From the NCBI GenBank assembly GCA_955652455.1, contig CATPBU010000132.1, forward strand, positions 1 through 14,073: 14,073 bases of DNA, in the 5' to 3' direction. This DNA comes from Candidatus Dormiibacterota bacterium. GTDB lineage: Bacteria > Chloroflexota > Dormibacteria > UBA8260. The position numbers and the translations under genes were made by a program. Shown one piece after another: positions 1 to 6,810 of the stretch. A model generated the notes under the pieces. It was not told where the DNA came from, did not search any database, and saw nothing but the letters and a program-made list of their open reading frames with translations. The number at the start of each line of letters is the position of its first letter. Positions within the stretch are counted from its first letter, which is position 1.

Positions 1-1
1 G

Positions 2-208
2 CTCGACTCGCCGCGCCCGCGGCTCCCACTATCGGACTACATCTACAGGGAACTGCGCTACCGCGTGCTGACCAATTCCGACCCGTTGGAGGCCGAACGC
101 CTGCTCGGCCTGGCACAGCAGGAGATCGAACAGCGCTGGAACGTGTACGAGGAGATGGCGACGCGCGGCGCGCAGCGATTCCCAGTCGACGCTCGGAAGG
201 ACCACTGA
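2..208 (+). CDS. nifJ: Pyruvate:ferredoxin/flavodoxin oxidoreductase, C-terminal end (partial)
   Basis: Only the last 68 residues are present; the gene enters from the left edge and stops at TGA 206-208. The visible segment contains SDYIYRELRYRVLTNSDP, then an acidic/Gln helix (ERLLGLAQQEIEQRW) and VYEEMA. This pattern is characteristic of the extreme C-terminus of single-chain pyruvate:ferredoxin (flavodoxin) oxidoreductases, which oxidatively decarboxylate pyruvate to acetyl-CoA with reduction of ferredoxin or flavodoxin. The thiamine diphosphate and 4Fe-4S regions lie outside the window and cannot be checked. The stop codon overlaps the next gene's ATG (TGATG), so the two are almost certainly translationally coupled. 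The family call rests on a short but distinctive stretch. Confidence 0.8.
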   Translation, partial: LDSPRPRLPLSDYIYRELRYRVLTNSDPLEAERLLGLAQQEIEQRWNVYEEMATRGAQRFPVDARKDH

Positions 209-1218
209 TGGACCTCTCGACCGTCTACATGGGCATCGAGCTACGCAACCCGCTGGTCGCATCGGCATCCCCGCTGTCCCGCACCGTCGACGGTGTCAAG
301 CGGCTGGCCGACGCCGGCGTCGGCGCGGTGGTGCTGTACTCGCTGTTCGAGGAGCAGCTGCGCCGCGAGGCGGAGCAGAACGCGGAACTGGTGGACGCCG
401 GCACCGAGAGCTTCGGGGAGTCGCTGTCCTACCTCCCTGCCGCCGCTGACCGGGAAGTCGGCCCGGTGCGCTACCTGAGCTTGCTTGAGCGCGCCGCAGC
501 CGCTGTCGACGTGCCGGTGTTCGGCAGCCTCAACGGGGTCACGCCCGGCGGCTGGACCGACTACGCGCGAGCAATGCAGGAGGCCGGGGCTGCGGGGATC
601 GAGCTGAACATCTATTACGTCCCCGGCGACCCGCGCATCTCCGGCCGTGATGTCGAGCAACGCCACATCGACATCCTCACCCAGGTCAAGGCGGCGGTGA
701 CCGTTCCGGTGGCAGTCAAGCTGAGTCCGCATTTCAGCTCGACCGGCGAGGTGGCCTTACGGTTGGATCAGGCTGGCGCAGACGGACTGGTCCTCTTCAA
801 CCGCTTCCTTCAGCCGGACATTGACCCTGAAACCCTGTCCATGGTCTCGTCGTTGGATCTCTCCAGCCCGACGGAGTCCCGGTTGCCACGCACGTGGATC
901 TCGATCCTCCACGGGCGGGTGCGTGCAGCGCTCGCGGCGACCACCGGCGTCGATGGCCCGACCGACGTGGTCAAGTACCTGCTGGCCGGAGCGGACGTGG
1001 TCATGACCGCCTCGGCGCTCTTGCGGTACGGCCCCGAGCATGCGGCGGTTCTCCTTGAAGGCCTGTCTGGCTGGATGGTACGTAAGGGATTCGCAGCGGT
1101 CGGCGATCTGCGCGGACTGCTCTCGCTGCCGCCCGGCGCGGATGAAGCGGCACACGAACGCGCCGGCTACGTGAGCGGGCTTCAGGCAGCCAATAGCAGC
1201 GCCTACGGCCCCTGGTGA
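208..1218 (+). CDS. Dihydroorotate dehydrogenase-like FMN oxidoreductase
   Basis: This 336-residue TIM-barrel flavoprotein belongs to the dihydroorotate dehydrogenase/PreA superfamily. It opens with the family N-terminus (LSTVYMGIELRNPLVASASPLS). Further hallmarks are a central LNIYYVPGD strand, a Lys-containing strand at VAVKLSPHF, an LFNRFLQPDI strand and a C-terminal phosphate-binding strand-loop (AGADVVMTASALL). It differs from pyrimidine-pathway PyrD in lacking the usual NPSGP-type N-terminal loop, and its partner is PFOR rather than pyr genes. Proteins of this type are commonly annotated 'dihydroorotate dehydrogenase-like' beside nifJ-type PFOR genes. The true substrate is unknown; an electron-transfer or salvage role with the PFOR is an inference. 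The ATG overlaps the PFOR stop by one base. Confidence 0.88.
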   Translation: MDLSTVYMGIELRNPLVASASPLSRTVDGVKRLADAGVGAVVLYSLFEEQLRREAEQNAELVDAGTESFGESLSYLPAAADREVGPVRYLSLLERAAAAVDVPVFGSLNGVTPGGWTDYARAMQEAGAAGIELNIYYVPGDPRISGRDVEQRHIDILTQVKAAVTVPVAVKLSPHFSSTGEVALRLDQAGADGLVLFNRFLQPDIDPETLSMVSSLDLSSPTESRLPRTWISILHGRVRAALAATTGVDGPTDVVKYLLAGADVVMTASALLRYGPEHAAVLLEGLSGWMVRKGFAAVGDLRGLLSLPPGADEAAHERAGYVSGLQAANSSAYGPW

Positions 1219-1289
1219 TCGGCCCAACGCGCGACAAGACGTATTCAGCTCGATTCGACATCCCGTTGGTGGCCGTGGCCAACCAGTGA
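1219..1289 (+). pseudogene. Possible 3' remnant of an unidentified gene before the thiolase remnant
   Basis: An open stretch in the frame ending at TGA 1287-1289 reads RDKTYSARFDIPLVAVANQ. Its stop overlaps the ATG at 1289-1291 of the thiolase remnant (TGATG), the same coupling seen between intact genes here. This suggests the tail of the gene that once preceded the thiolase in an operon. The fragment is too short to assign to a family, and it has no start of its own after the upstream gene's stop at 1218. Low confidence. Confidence 0.25.
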
Positions 1290-1425
1290 TGGCTGTGTAC
1301 TTCGGTGCCGCCGTACGCACGCCGGTGGGCAATTCCTCGCCTCTCAACGACGGTGCCGCCGCGGTGCTGGTCGTCTCCGAGATCGCCGCCTCAGAGTTGG
1401 GCATTATCCCAATGGTCCAGGTTGA
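1286..1425 (+). pseudogene. Thiolase (acetyl-CoA acetyltransferase family) remnant with internal deletion
   Basis: The frame starts with an ATG at 1289 (GTG at 1286). It first reads AVYFGAAVRTPVG, which matches the N-terminal strand of thiolases (usual form EAVIVAAVRTPVG). It then jumps directly to NSSPLNDGAAAVLVVSE, the conserved mid-protein motif normally some 240 residues further on (TAGNSSxxNDGAAA). It fades out after SELGIIP. Both catalytic cysteines and the C-terminal half are gone, so it cannot encode an active thiolase. The simplest reading is an internal deletion joining the start of the gene to its middle, followed by a second truncation where an antisense IclR remnant begins. The frame stays open to 1780 through unrelated DNA, so a longer translated protein would be fortuitous. 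Confidence 0.75.
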
Positions 1426-1570
1426 TGGCGGCGACGACATCCCCCGATGCGTCGCGCACAGGGACGGCGATCGAGCGCAGCCCGTACGCGAGCTCCTCAT
1501 TGTTGACCGCCAGCCCGGACGCCCGGACGCGATCGAGTTCGGCGTTCAACGCGGACTGCTGTCGCAAAGG
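1391..1570 (-). pseudogene. IclR-family transcriptional regulator remnant
   Basis: On the minus strand one frame, stopping at 1391-1393, reads LNAELDRVRASGLAVNNEEL, then AYGLRSIAVPVRDASGDVVA and AIN. This is the effector-domain core of IclR-type regulators (typically ELxxGLRSIAVPVRDxxGxVVAALNVS). The recognisable part covers about 1421-1570. It lacks the N-terminal winged helix and the last roughly 40 residues of the domain. The final codons (LDHWDNAQL) are antisense to the thiolase remnant and are not IclR sequence. IclR proteins often regulate aromatic-acid and beta-ketoadipate genes, including thiolases, so this remnant and the neighbouring one may derive from one former catabolic locus. 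That link is inference. Confidence 0.75.
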
Positions 1571-1780
1571 TGTTGGCGGCTGAAGCCAGCTACGATTTCG
1601 TCGCCGAGGCGCTGTTCGGCGGGCTCGATGTGGACGGTTTCTTCATGGAGTACGACGATGCGCGGTCCGGTGGCTCGAACCACTGCAGTTCGTTCCGAAG
1701 GACAAGTACCTACGACGAAGAGGTCGCCAAGCTCCGCCCTCATCGTCGATACTGCGGCGGCCGTCTGGGGCCAGACGTAG
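1570..1780 (+). pseudogene. Cobalamin-independent methionine synthase-like (MetE C-terminal family) remnant, frameshifted and deleted
   Basis: Three reading-frame pieces of one protein family lie in order. At 1570-1674, LAAEASYDFVAEALFGGLDV and DGFFMEYDDARSGG match the family segment AAEGGYxxVAEALFxxLDVDGFFLEYDDxRSG. At 1671-1709 in another frame, LEPLQFVPKDKY matches FxPLRFVPKDKxVVLG. At about 1717-1780, EEVAKL in the first frame continues, after a shift near 1734, as ALIVDTAAAVWG in a third frame, matching the C-terminal AKLxLVVETAxEVWG. About 65-70 residues between the second and third pieces are missing, including the region with the expected zinc-ligand cysteine. The parent would be a stand-alone C-terminal methionine-synthase-type enzyme. 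It is clearly non-functional. Confidence 0.8.
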
Positions 1781-1904
1781 CCGAAACGGGGACCCTTCCA
1801 CCGACGAGCGCGCCCCTCAGCCAGCCGTGGTACGGGGTGCGTATCCTGTATTCCAGCTTGCCGGGGCGGCGAGTACACCGCGGGCCCGATCCAATCTAGG
1901 AGAT

Positions 1905-4289
1905 GTGGCGATCGAGCAGCCATCCCAGGGCCCGGCGCCGCGCGCCGAAGCCGTGGCCATCGTGAGCGGAACTCAAGCGGAGGCAACCGAGCTCGGCAAC
2001 AACGCTGCCGAGCCACATTCCTTAGGGCGGTCGAATCGTCTCGTCGTCGGGGTGTTCGTCGCCTCAGGCGCTGCAGGTCTCATATACCAGGTCGTGTGGT
2101 CGAGCCAACTGGTAGTCATCTTCGGCAACACCACAGAAGCGATCGGCACGATCGTCACAGCCTTTCTCGCGGGCCTCGGCCTCGGAGGGATGGTCGGCGG
2201 CCTCGTCGCCCCGCGGCTGCGCCGTCCATTGCGGATCTACGGCGCCGTCGAACTCGTCATCGGTGCCGCCGCTTTGCTCGTGCCTGTCGGCTTCGAGCGC
2301 ATCGCCGGTGTCTACAGCTCCGTCTACGACACGGCATCGGCAGGACAGCTGACGGTCGTCCGGCTGCTCCTGACGCTGGCGGTGGTCACGCCGGTGACCT
2401 TTCTCATGGGCCTGACGCTGCCACTGCTGACCCGGCACCTGGTCACGTCGATGCGCACCGCCGGGGCGCAGATGGGGCGGCTCTACAGCGCCAATACCTA
2501 CGGTGCAATGACCGGCGCGCTGTTGGCGGGCTTCGTGCTCATCGAGCTGCTGGGGCTGTCGGCGACCACCCGCGTGGCGGTGGTGCTGAATCTGCTGGCG
2601 GGACTTGCTGCGATGTTCGTTGCGTCCAGAGTGCCCAATGTCACACCACTTCGCGTCCTCGTGTCCGCCGCCAGAGGCGACGAATCGGGCCTGACCCCGC
2701 GATGGCGCGCGTTGCTGTACGCAGCGTCATTCGTCTCCGGATTCGTGGCGCTGAGCCTCGAGGTTCTCTGGACACGCATGCTCGCCGAGGGCACTGGATC
2801 ACAGATTTACAACTTCGTCGTCATTCTCGCCATCTATCTCCTCGGTATCGCAAGTGGCGGGCGCATCTACCGCCGCCGCAGTAACGTGGAGCGCGACACA
2901 CCGCAGACGCTCGCAGTCACCTTTCTCGGCGTTGCAGTGTGCACCATCCTGACAGTTCCGCTCGCCACCATGTGGCTACCCACTATCAACGTCGCGCGCG
3001 CTGTCATGCTCCTGCCCGCGACCGTGTTCATGGGGTATGCGTTTCCCCTCTCGGCACGCCTGCTGACGCGCAACCCCGCCGACGGTTCGCGCAGCATCGG
3101 TGTGCTGTACGCATGGAACACGCTCGGATGCATTCTTGGTGCACTCGCCGCGGCTTTTCTCCTAGCCGGAACCCTCGGCACCAACGCCTCGATCCTGGTG
3201 CTCGGCGCCGCGGACGCGGCGGTAGCGGGCGCGCTGATCATTGGCGGTGCCGGGTCGCGGGGGGCCAGCTCGCTTCGGTTGTCCCTGATGACTGCCGCCG
3301 CCGTCATCGTGCCTCCGATCCTGGTGATCACCGCCTCACCGGTGCTGCTCACGGCCACCGAGCATCGCCTCGCTGCCACCTCACTGCCCTTCTTCCACAC
3401 CGAGGATCGCCTCTCCACGGTGGATGCTTTGGGCGGACCAGCTTACAAGCGTCGTCTGTACACCAGCGGCACCGCGATGACGACGCTCAGCGTCGACACC
3501 AAGCTGATGGCATACATCCCCAAGATCATGCGGCCCGGCGCTTCCACGCTTCTCGACATCTGCTTTGGCATGGGCACCACGTTCCGCTCGGCGCTGCAAC
3601 TCGGGCTGCAGACCGACGCGGTCGACCTCTCACCGTCGGTGCCGCTGCAGATGCCCGTGTTCTACGGCGATGCGCAGCAGTACCTGCAGAGCCCTTTGGC
3701 GCACATCTTGACCACCGATGGGCGCAACTACGCCAAGCTCACCTCGCGTCGCTACGACCTCATTACAGTGGATCCGCCACCTCCCATCCAGGCGGCCGGC
3801 GCCGCGGTGCTCTACTCGCAGCAGTTCTACGCCGACGCACACCATGCCCTGCGCTCGGGCGGGCTGATGCTGCAGTGGTTGTACTTTGCCGTTGACCTGG
3901 ATCAGTTCCGGGAGCATCTGCGCACGTTCAGGTCCGTCTTCCCGCATGTGCTCGTGCTCTTCACGCCGCGGAGCGGTGGCGTGTACTTGCTCGGCTCAGA
4001 TGACCCGATTGCCTGGACCGACGCGAGTGTGTCGCAGTTTCTCGGGGCGCCTCAGGCGGTTGCCGACGTCGCCAACACGCCCGATGCCGCGTACCTGCCC
4101 CCAGGTTCCTGGGCGGATCGCCTCCGCCGCATGGTGTGGCTGCAGGATGCACAGGTCGATCGCTTCGTGGGTGCCGGCGTGATCATCACCGACGATCACC
4201 CGCTCACCGAGTACTACCTGTTGCACCAGCTCTTCGACGGCGGCCCGAACGTCACCGAGGCGCGGTTACGAGGACTGGCACCAGGCTGA
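1905..4289 (+). CDS. Polytopic membrane protein fused to a spermidine-synthase-like domain
   Basis: This protein of about 794 residues has two parts. The first roughly 510 residues form two repeated membrane halves. Each starts with a related helix pair: SGAAGLIYQVVWSSQLVVIFG near residue 55, and SGFVALSLEVLWTRML near residue 280. The C-terminal half is a Rossmann methyltransferase/aminopropyltransferase-like domain with LLDICFGMGTTFRSAL near 547, TDGRNYAKL near 606 and YDLITVDPPPP near 620. Fused proteins of this architecture are annotated as spermine/spermidine synthases, but most have no proven polyamine activity, and no speD-like gene is nearby. The usual acidic nucleoside-binding VELDP segment reads AVDLSPSVP here. 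GTG 1905 is chosen because AGGAG lies at 1898-1902, although that spacing is only two bases. GTG at 1827, 1953 and 1962 are in-frame alternatives; 1827 would run back into the pseudogene region. It converges on the gene at 4304. Confidence 0.85.
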   Translation: MAIEQPSQGPAPRAEAVAIVSGTQAEATELGNNAAEPHSLGRSNRLVVGVFVASGAAGLIYQVVWSSQLVVIFGNTTEAIGTIVTAFLAGLGLGGMVGGLVAPRLRRPLRIYGAVELVIGAAALLVPVGFERIAGVYSSVYDTASAGQLTVVRLLLTLAVVTPVTFLMGLTLPLLTRHLVTSMRTAGAQMGRLYSANTYGAMTGALLAGFVLIELLGLSATTRVAVVLNLLAGLAAMFVASRVPNVTPLRVLVSAARGDESGLTPRWRALLYAASFVSGFVALSLEVLWTRMLAEGTGSQIYNFVVILAIYLLGIASGGRIYRRRSNVERDTPQTLAVTFLGVAVCTILTVPLATMWLPTINVARAVMLLPATVFMGYAFPLSARLLTRNPADGSRSIGVLYAWNTLGCILGALAAAFLLAGTLGTNASILVLGAADAAVAGALIIGGAGSRGASSLRLSLMTAAAVIVPPILVITASPVLLTATEHRLAATSLPFFHTEDRLSTVDALGGPAYKRRLYTSGTAMTTLSVDTKLMAYIPKIMRPGASTLLDICFGMGTTFRSALQLGLQTDAVDLSPSVPLQMPVFYGDAQQYLQSPLAHILTTDGRNYAKLTSRRYDLITVDPPPPIQAAGAAVLYSQQFYADAHHALRSGGLMLQWLYFAVDLDQFREHLRTFRSVFPHVLVLFTPRSGGVYLLGSDDPIAWTDASVSQFLGAPQAVADVANTPDAAYLPPGSWADRLRRMVWLQDAQVDRFVGAGVIITDDHPLTEYYLLHQLFDGGPNVTEARLRGLAPG

Positions 4290-4303
4290 GGCAGGATATC
4301 GGG

Positions 4304-4450
4304 CTAGGGCGTCGAGGCCAACTCAAGCAGGTCGACCAGCTCGTCACCCAAAACCTCGATGGGGACGGCGGCTTGCCGCCGGATCAGCTCCTGACTTGCA
4401 TGCAACTCGCTCTCATCTTCAGGCCGCGCTCTGTGGGTGCGACAACTCAT
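4304..4450 (-). CDS. Small 48-residue ORF overlapping the 3' end of the regulator
   Basis: A minus-strand frame begins at ATG (4450-4448), inside the last codons of the regulator gene in a different frame, and ends at TAG (4306-4304). The product is strongly acidic in its second half: RPEDESELHASQELIRRQ, then PIEVLGDELVDLLELASTP. It is predicted to be helical, with no cysteines beyond the one near its start. It fills nearly all the space between the regulator stop (4419) and the convergent gene stop (4289), leaving only 14 bp, which fits the compact style of the window. The ATG/stop overlap of 32 bases would allow translational coupling. I do not recognise a family. It could be a chance open frame, since the length is short and no clear ribosome site is seen. 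Confidence 0.45.
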   Translation of the reverse strand: MSCRTHRARPEDESELHASQELIRRQAAVPIEVLGDELVDLLELASTP

Positions 4451-5123
4451 ATGCGCAGCCGCGGCGCGGCAGCGGTCCCTGGGGCTCTACCTTCACTTCG
4501 ATTCCGGCGCCGCGGAGCGCACCCTCGAGGATGCCGGCCTGCGCTCCGCATACCGCAGCCCTTGCTTGGTCGCAGGCCTCGAGGAAGATGCAGTTGCCAG
4601 CGACGATTCGGTCCCCATCGACGCGGTACTCGGCTCCGAGACCTTGAAGGGGAAGCAACGCCTCGGAGACGGAGCGGGCTCCTGGGAGCGCCAGTTGTTC
4701 ACCGAACCGCACGCCGGCGCCCTTGGTTGCGGCAGAGGCATTTCGACCGAGCGCCGTGAGACCGTTCGCCAGGATGGTCGCCAACGTCACGAATTGCCGA
4801 GCCGGATAGCTCATCGCCAGCAGCTCGGCCCGAGCGACGTACAGCGAAGCTGGCTTGCCCAGTCGGCCGCGGCGTTGTGACTTCTCCACGTATCCCAGGC
4901 CAGCAAGTCGCTCGAGGTGTGTGAAGGCGACGGTCCGATGAACATCGACGAGTTCGGAGAGCTCGTCGGTGGTGCGCGGTCGCCCGTCACGGACCAGCGC
5001 AAGCAGGATTCGCCGCCGGGTTGGATCCTGGAGTGCGCCGACCAGCCGCTCGATCCCGTCGGAACGGGGCGGCTCGGCGATCGCGTCGAGGTGCGCGCCA
5101 TCCTGCTCATTGCCTTCGGTCAT
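4419..5123 (-). CDS. SufR/ArsR-like winged-helix regulator with Fe-S-type cysteines
   Basis: This is a 234-residue regulator. Residues 24-95 form a winged helix (IERLVGALQDPTRRRILLAL, TTDELSELVDVHRTVAFTHL, LAGLGYVEK, GRLGKPASLY), as in the COG2345/SufR-type group. The C-terminal part carries NCIFLEACDQARAAVC (Cys178, 184, 192), matching the family NCPFxxxA...LVC spacing of 13 residues, and RGCAYEL (Cys223), matching the closing family Cys. In SufR proteins such cysteines bind an iron-sulfur cluster that controls DNA binding; binding here is inferred. It is divergent from a Rieske-protein operon with a 104-bp shared promoter region. The start ATG sits six bases after a good -10, so the transcript may be leaderless; no ribosome site is visible. 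What it controls is unproven. Confidence 0.85.
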   Translation of the reverse strand: MTEGNEQDGAHLDAIAEPPRSDGIERLVGALQDPTRRRILLALVRDGRPRTTDELSELVDVHRTVAFTHLERLAGLGYVEKSQRRGRLGKPASLYVARAELLAMSYPARQFVTLATILANGLTALGRNASAATKGAGVRFGEQLALPGARSVSEALLPLQGLGAEYRVDGDRIVAGNCIFLEACDQARAAVCGAQAGILEGALRGAGIEVKVEPQGPLPRRGCAYELSHPQSAA

Positions 5124-5129
5124 ACGGGG

Positions 5130-5158
5130 AATCTAGCATTTATCGCGGCTTGACACAA
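5130..5158 (-). promoter_or_regulatory. Predicted leaderless promoter of the SufR-like regulator
   Basis: On the minus strand, TTGTGT (5158-5153) and TAGATT (5135-5130) are separated by 17 bases. TAGATT fits the actinobacterial TANNNT -10. Only six bases (CCCCGT) separate it from the regulator ATG, which places the start of transcription at or next to the start codon. This agrees with the absence of a Shine-Dalgarno sequence there. Confidence 0.5.
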
Positions 5159-5178
5159 TGAACGTCGGCCGTCAGCAT
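5150..5178 (+). promoter_or_regulatory. Possible promoter of the Rieske-folE-GH15 operon
   Basis: A perfect TTGACA -35 lies at 5150-5155, and 17 bases downstream is CAGCAT (5173-5178), a weak -10 that keeps only the A and T of TANNNT. The -35 overlaps that of the opposite promoter, so one bound regulator could affect both directions. The -10 is poor, so the call is tentative. Confidence 0.35.
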
Positions 5179-5227
5179 GAGCGGAACCCGCCGGCAGGTG
5201 GGAACTCCGAACCCATGAGGGCAAGAC

Positions 5228-6121
5228 GTGACCGAGAGGCTGGCGGACCGAATCATCCGGAGGCAGACCTGGCTGGAGACGGTGGCGGACGTGGTCCAGG
5301 GGGCCGTTGGGGGCGTGTACGGTGCCCTCGGCCGGCCGGGCCGCGCGCTCAAGAACGTGATGCACGGGACCACCCTGCTGGGGCATCCCCTTCATCCCGC
5401 GGTGAGCGACATGCCGATCGGCGCCTGGGCGACCGGGGTTGTCGCTGACTTCGTCGCCCACTTCACGCACGGACTGCCCACGCAGGCCGGAGACGTGGCG
5501 CTCGCTGTCGGCCTGTCCGCGGCGGCGCTGGCCGCGCTGACCGGTCTGACCGACTATCACGAAACCATTGGTCACGAGCGCCGTGTCGCCACCGCGCACG
5601 GCTTGACAATGGTCGCAGTGGTTGGGATCGATATTGCATCCCTTGCGCTGCGATGGTGGGGATCTCCGTCCCTGCACGCGCTTGCCGTCGCGCTGTCGAC
5701 AGTGGGATTCGCCGGGGTGATGCTGGGCGGGTATCTTGGCGGCCACCTCGTGTTCGGCATCGGCACCATGGTGAACCGCAACGCGTTCGCCGAGGGCCCC
5801 GAAGACTATGTCGCCGTTGGCGGTGAGGACGACTTTCCAGAGGGTCAGTTGCGCCGTGTGAGTGCCGCGGGAATGCCGGCTCTGGTCGTGCGCCGCGCCG
5901 GGATGCTGTACGCGTTGGCTGCGGTGTGCTCCCACGCTGGTGGACCGCTCGATGAGGGGACGCTCGATGGTTTGCGGGTCACGTGCCCGTGGCATGGATC
6001 GGTGTTCTCGGTTGACTCGGGCAGGGTGTGTGGCGGACCGGCCACGTTTGATCAGCCGCGCTTCAACATCCGGGAGCGCGACGGCCGGGTTGAACTGAAG
6101 CTCGCGGTGCCGCTCCATTGA
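5228..6121 (+). CDS. DUF2231 membrane protein with C-terminal Rieske [2Fe-2S] domain
   Basis: This 297-residue protein starts at GTG 5228, with GAGGG at 5217-5221 six bases upstream. Residues 50-180 form a DUF2231 membrane domain with the hallmark [21 protein letters not shown], followed by about four hydrophobic segments ([49 protein letters not shown]). Residues 190-297 form a Rieske domain. Its cluster ligands are Cys234 and His236 in CSHAGGPL and Cys253 and His256 in CPWHGSVF, so all four expected ligands are present. The protein is probably a membrane-anchored electron carrier, although its partner is unknown. The divergent Fe-S-type regulator gives a plausible context for control. The stop overlaps the TTG start of the next gene (TTGA). 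Confidence 0.9.
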   Translation: MTERLADRIIRRQTWLETVADVVQGAVGGVYGALGRPGRALKNVMHGTTLLGHPLHPAVSDMPIGAWATGVVADFVAHFTHGLPTQAGDVALAVGLSAAALAALTGLTDYHETIGHERRVATAHGLTMVAVVGIDIASLALRWWGSPSLHALAVALSTVGFAGVMLGGYLGGHLVFGIGTMVNRNAFAEGPEDYVAVGGEDDFPEGQLRRVSAAGMPALVVRRAGMLYALAAVCSHAGGPLDEGTLDGLRVTCPWHGSVFSVDSGRVCGGPATFDQPRFNIRERDGRVELKLAVPLH

Positions 6122-6810
6122 CCTCGCTGTTCTTGTCCGACGCCTCGGCGGACGATGAGTCCCGGCCTCGCGACGCGAGCTCGGAGGCTCATGCTTGCAG
6201 CAGCTGTCCGTCGGTCCGCGCGTTGCCCGCGGCGCCGCGCATGATCGAGGCCGGACACTCGGTGGCGCGACTTCTACGCTTCCTAGGCGAAGACCCAACG
6301 CGGGAAGGTCTGAGAGGAACACCCGAGCGTGTCGCCAGGTCGCTGCAATTCCTCACGTCCGGCCATGAGCAGGACTTGGCTGACGTCGTCAACGGGGCCG
6401 TTTTTGCCGAGACCTATTCCGAGATGGTCGTCGTGCGCGACATCGACGTGTACAGCCTCTGCGAACACCACATGCTGCCGTTCTTCGGTCGCGCCCACGT
6501 CGCCTACATCCCCGACGGCCGGGTGATCGGCCTCAGCAAGCTTCCTCGGATTGTTGAACTGTTTGCACGGCGGCTCCAACTGCAGGAGCGGCTCACCACG
6601 CAGGTTGCGGAAGCTCTGGACTCTGTGCTCGCGCCCCGCGGTGTCGCGGTGGTCATCGAGGCCTCGCACCTCTGCATGATGATGCGCGGGGTGCAGAAGC
6701 AGAACACCAAGACGCTCACGTCCAGCATGCGCGGCACCTTTCTGTCCGATCAACGAACGCGGGCGGAGTTCATGAAGCTCACCGGCAGTCCAGGCGGTGA
6801 CGGAAGTTAA
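6118..6810 (+). CDS. folE: GTP cyclohydrolase I (type IA)
   Basis: FolE converts GTP to 7,8-dihydroneopterin triphosphate, the first step of folate and pterin synthesis. The core starts near residue 42 ([20 protein letters not shown], then [14 protein letters not shown]). It contains the zinc-site motif [20 protein letters not shown] (Cys115, His118), the conserved [23 protein letters not shown] segment, and the third zinc ligand Cys186 in [15 protein letters not shown]. All key residues are intact. Residues 1-41 are an unusual extension with a CSSC motif. It is real only if TTG 6118 is the start, which couples to the upstream stop; ATG 6241 would give a canonical-length enzyme but has no ribosome site. 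Placement between a Rieske protein and a glycosidase is not a classical folate operon, so it may be a second copy; that cannot be tested here. Confidence 0.93.
   Translation: MTSLFLSDASADDESRPRDASSEAHACSSCPSVRALPAAPRMIEAGHSVARLLRFLGEDPTREGLRGTPERVARSLQFLTSGHEQDLADVVNGAVFAETYSEMVVVRDIDVYSLCEHHMLPFFGRAHVAYIPDGRVIGLSKLPRIVELFARRLQLQERLTTQVAEALDSVLAPRGVAVVIEASHLCMMMRGVQKQNTKTLTSSMRGTFLSDQRTRAEFMKLTGSPGGDGS

Noticed and set aside
1286..1780. 164-codon plus-strand frame as a functional gene
   Set aside because: Only its first 45 or so codons and its last stretch resemble known families (thiolase and MetE respectively), while the middle is antisense to IclR sequence; it is an accidental read-through of remnants.
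1827..1904. GTG 1827 as the start of the membrane-spermidine synthase protein
   Set aside because: It begins just after the MetE remnant with no ribosome site, and the extra residues have no family counterpart; GTG 1905 or later is preferred.
5120..6322. 400-codon open frame on the minus strand
   Set aside because: It is antisense to the Rieske gene and the start of folE and has an Arg/His/Pro-rich composition without domains.
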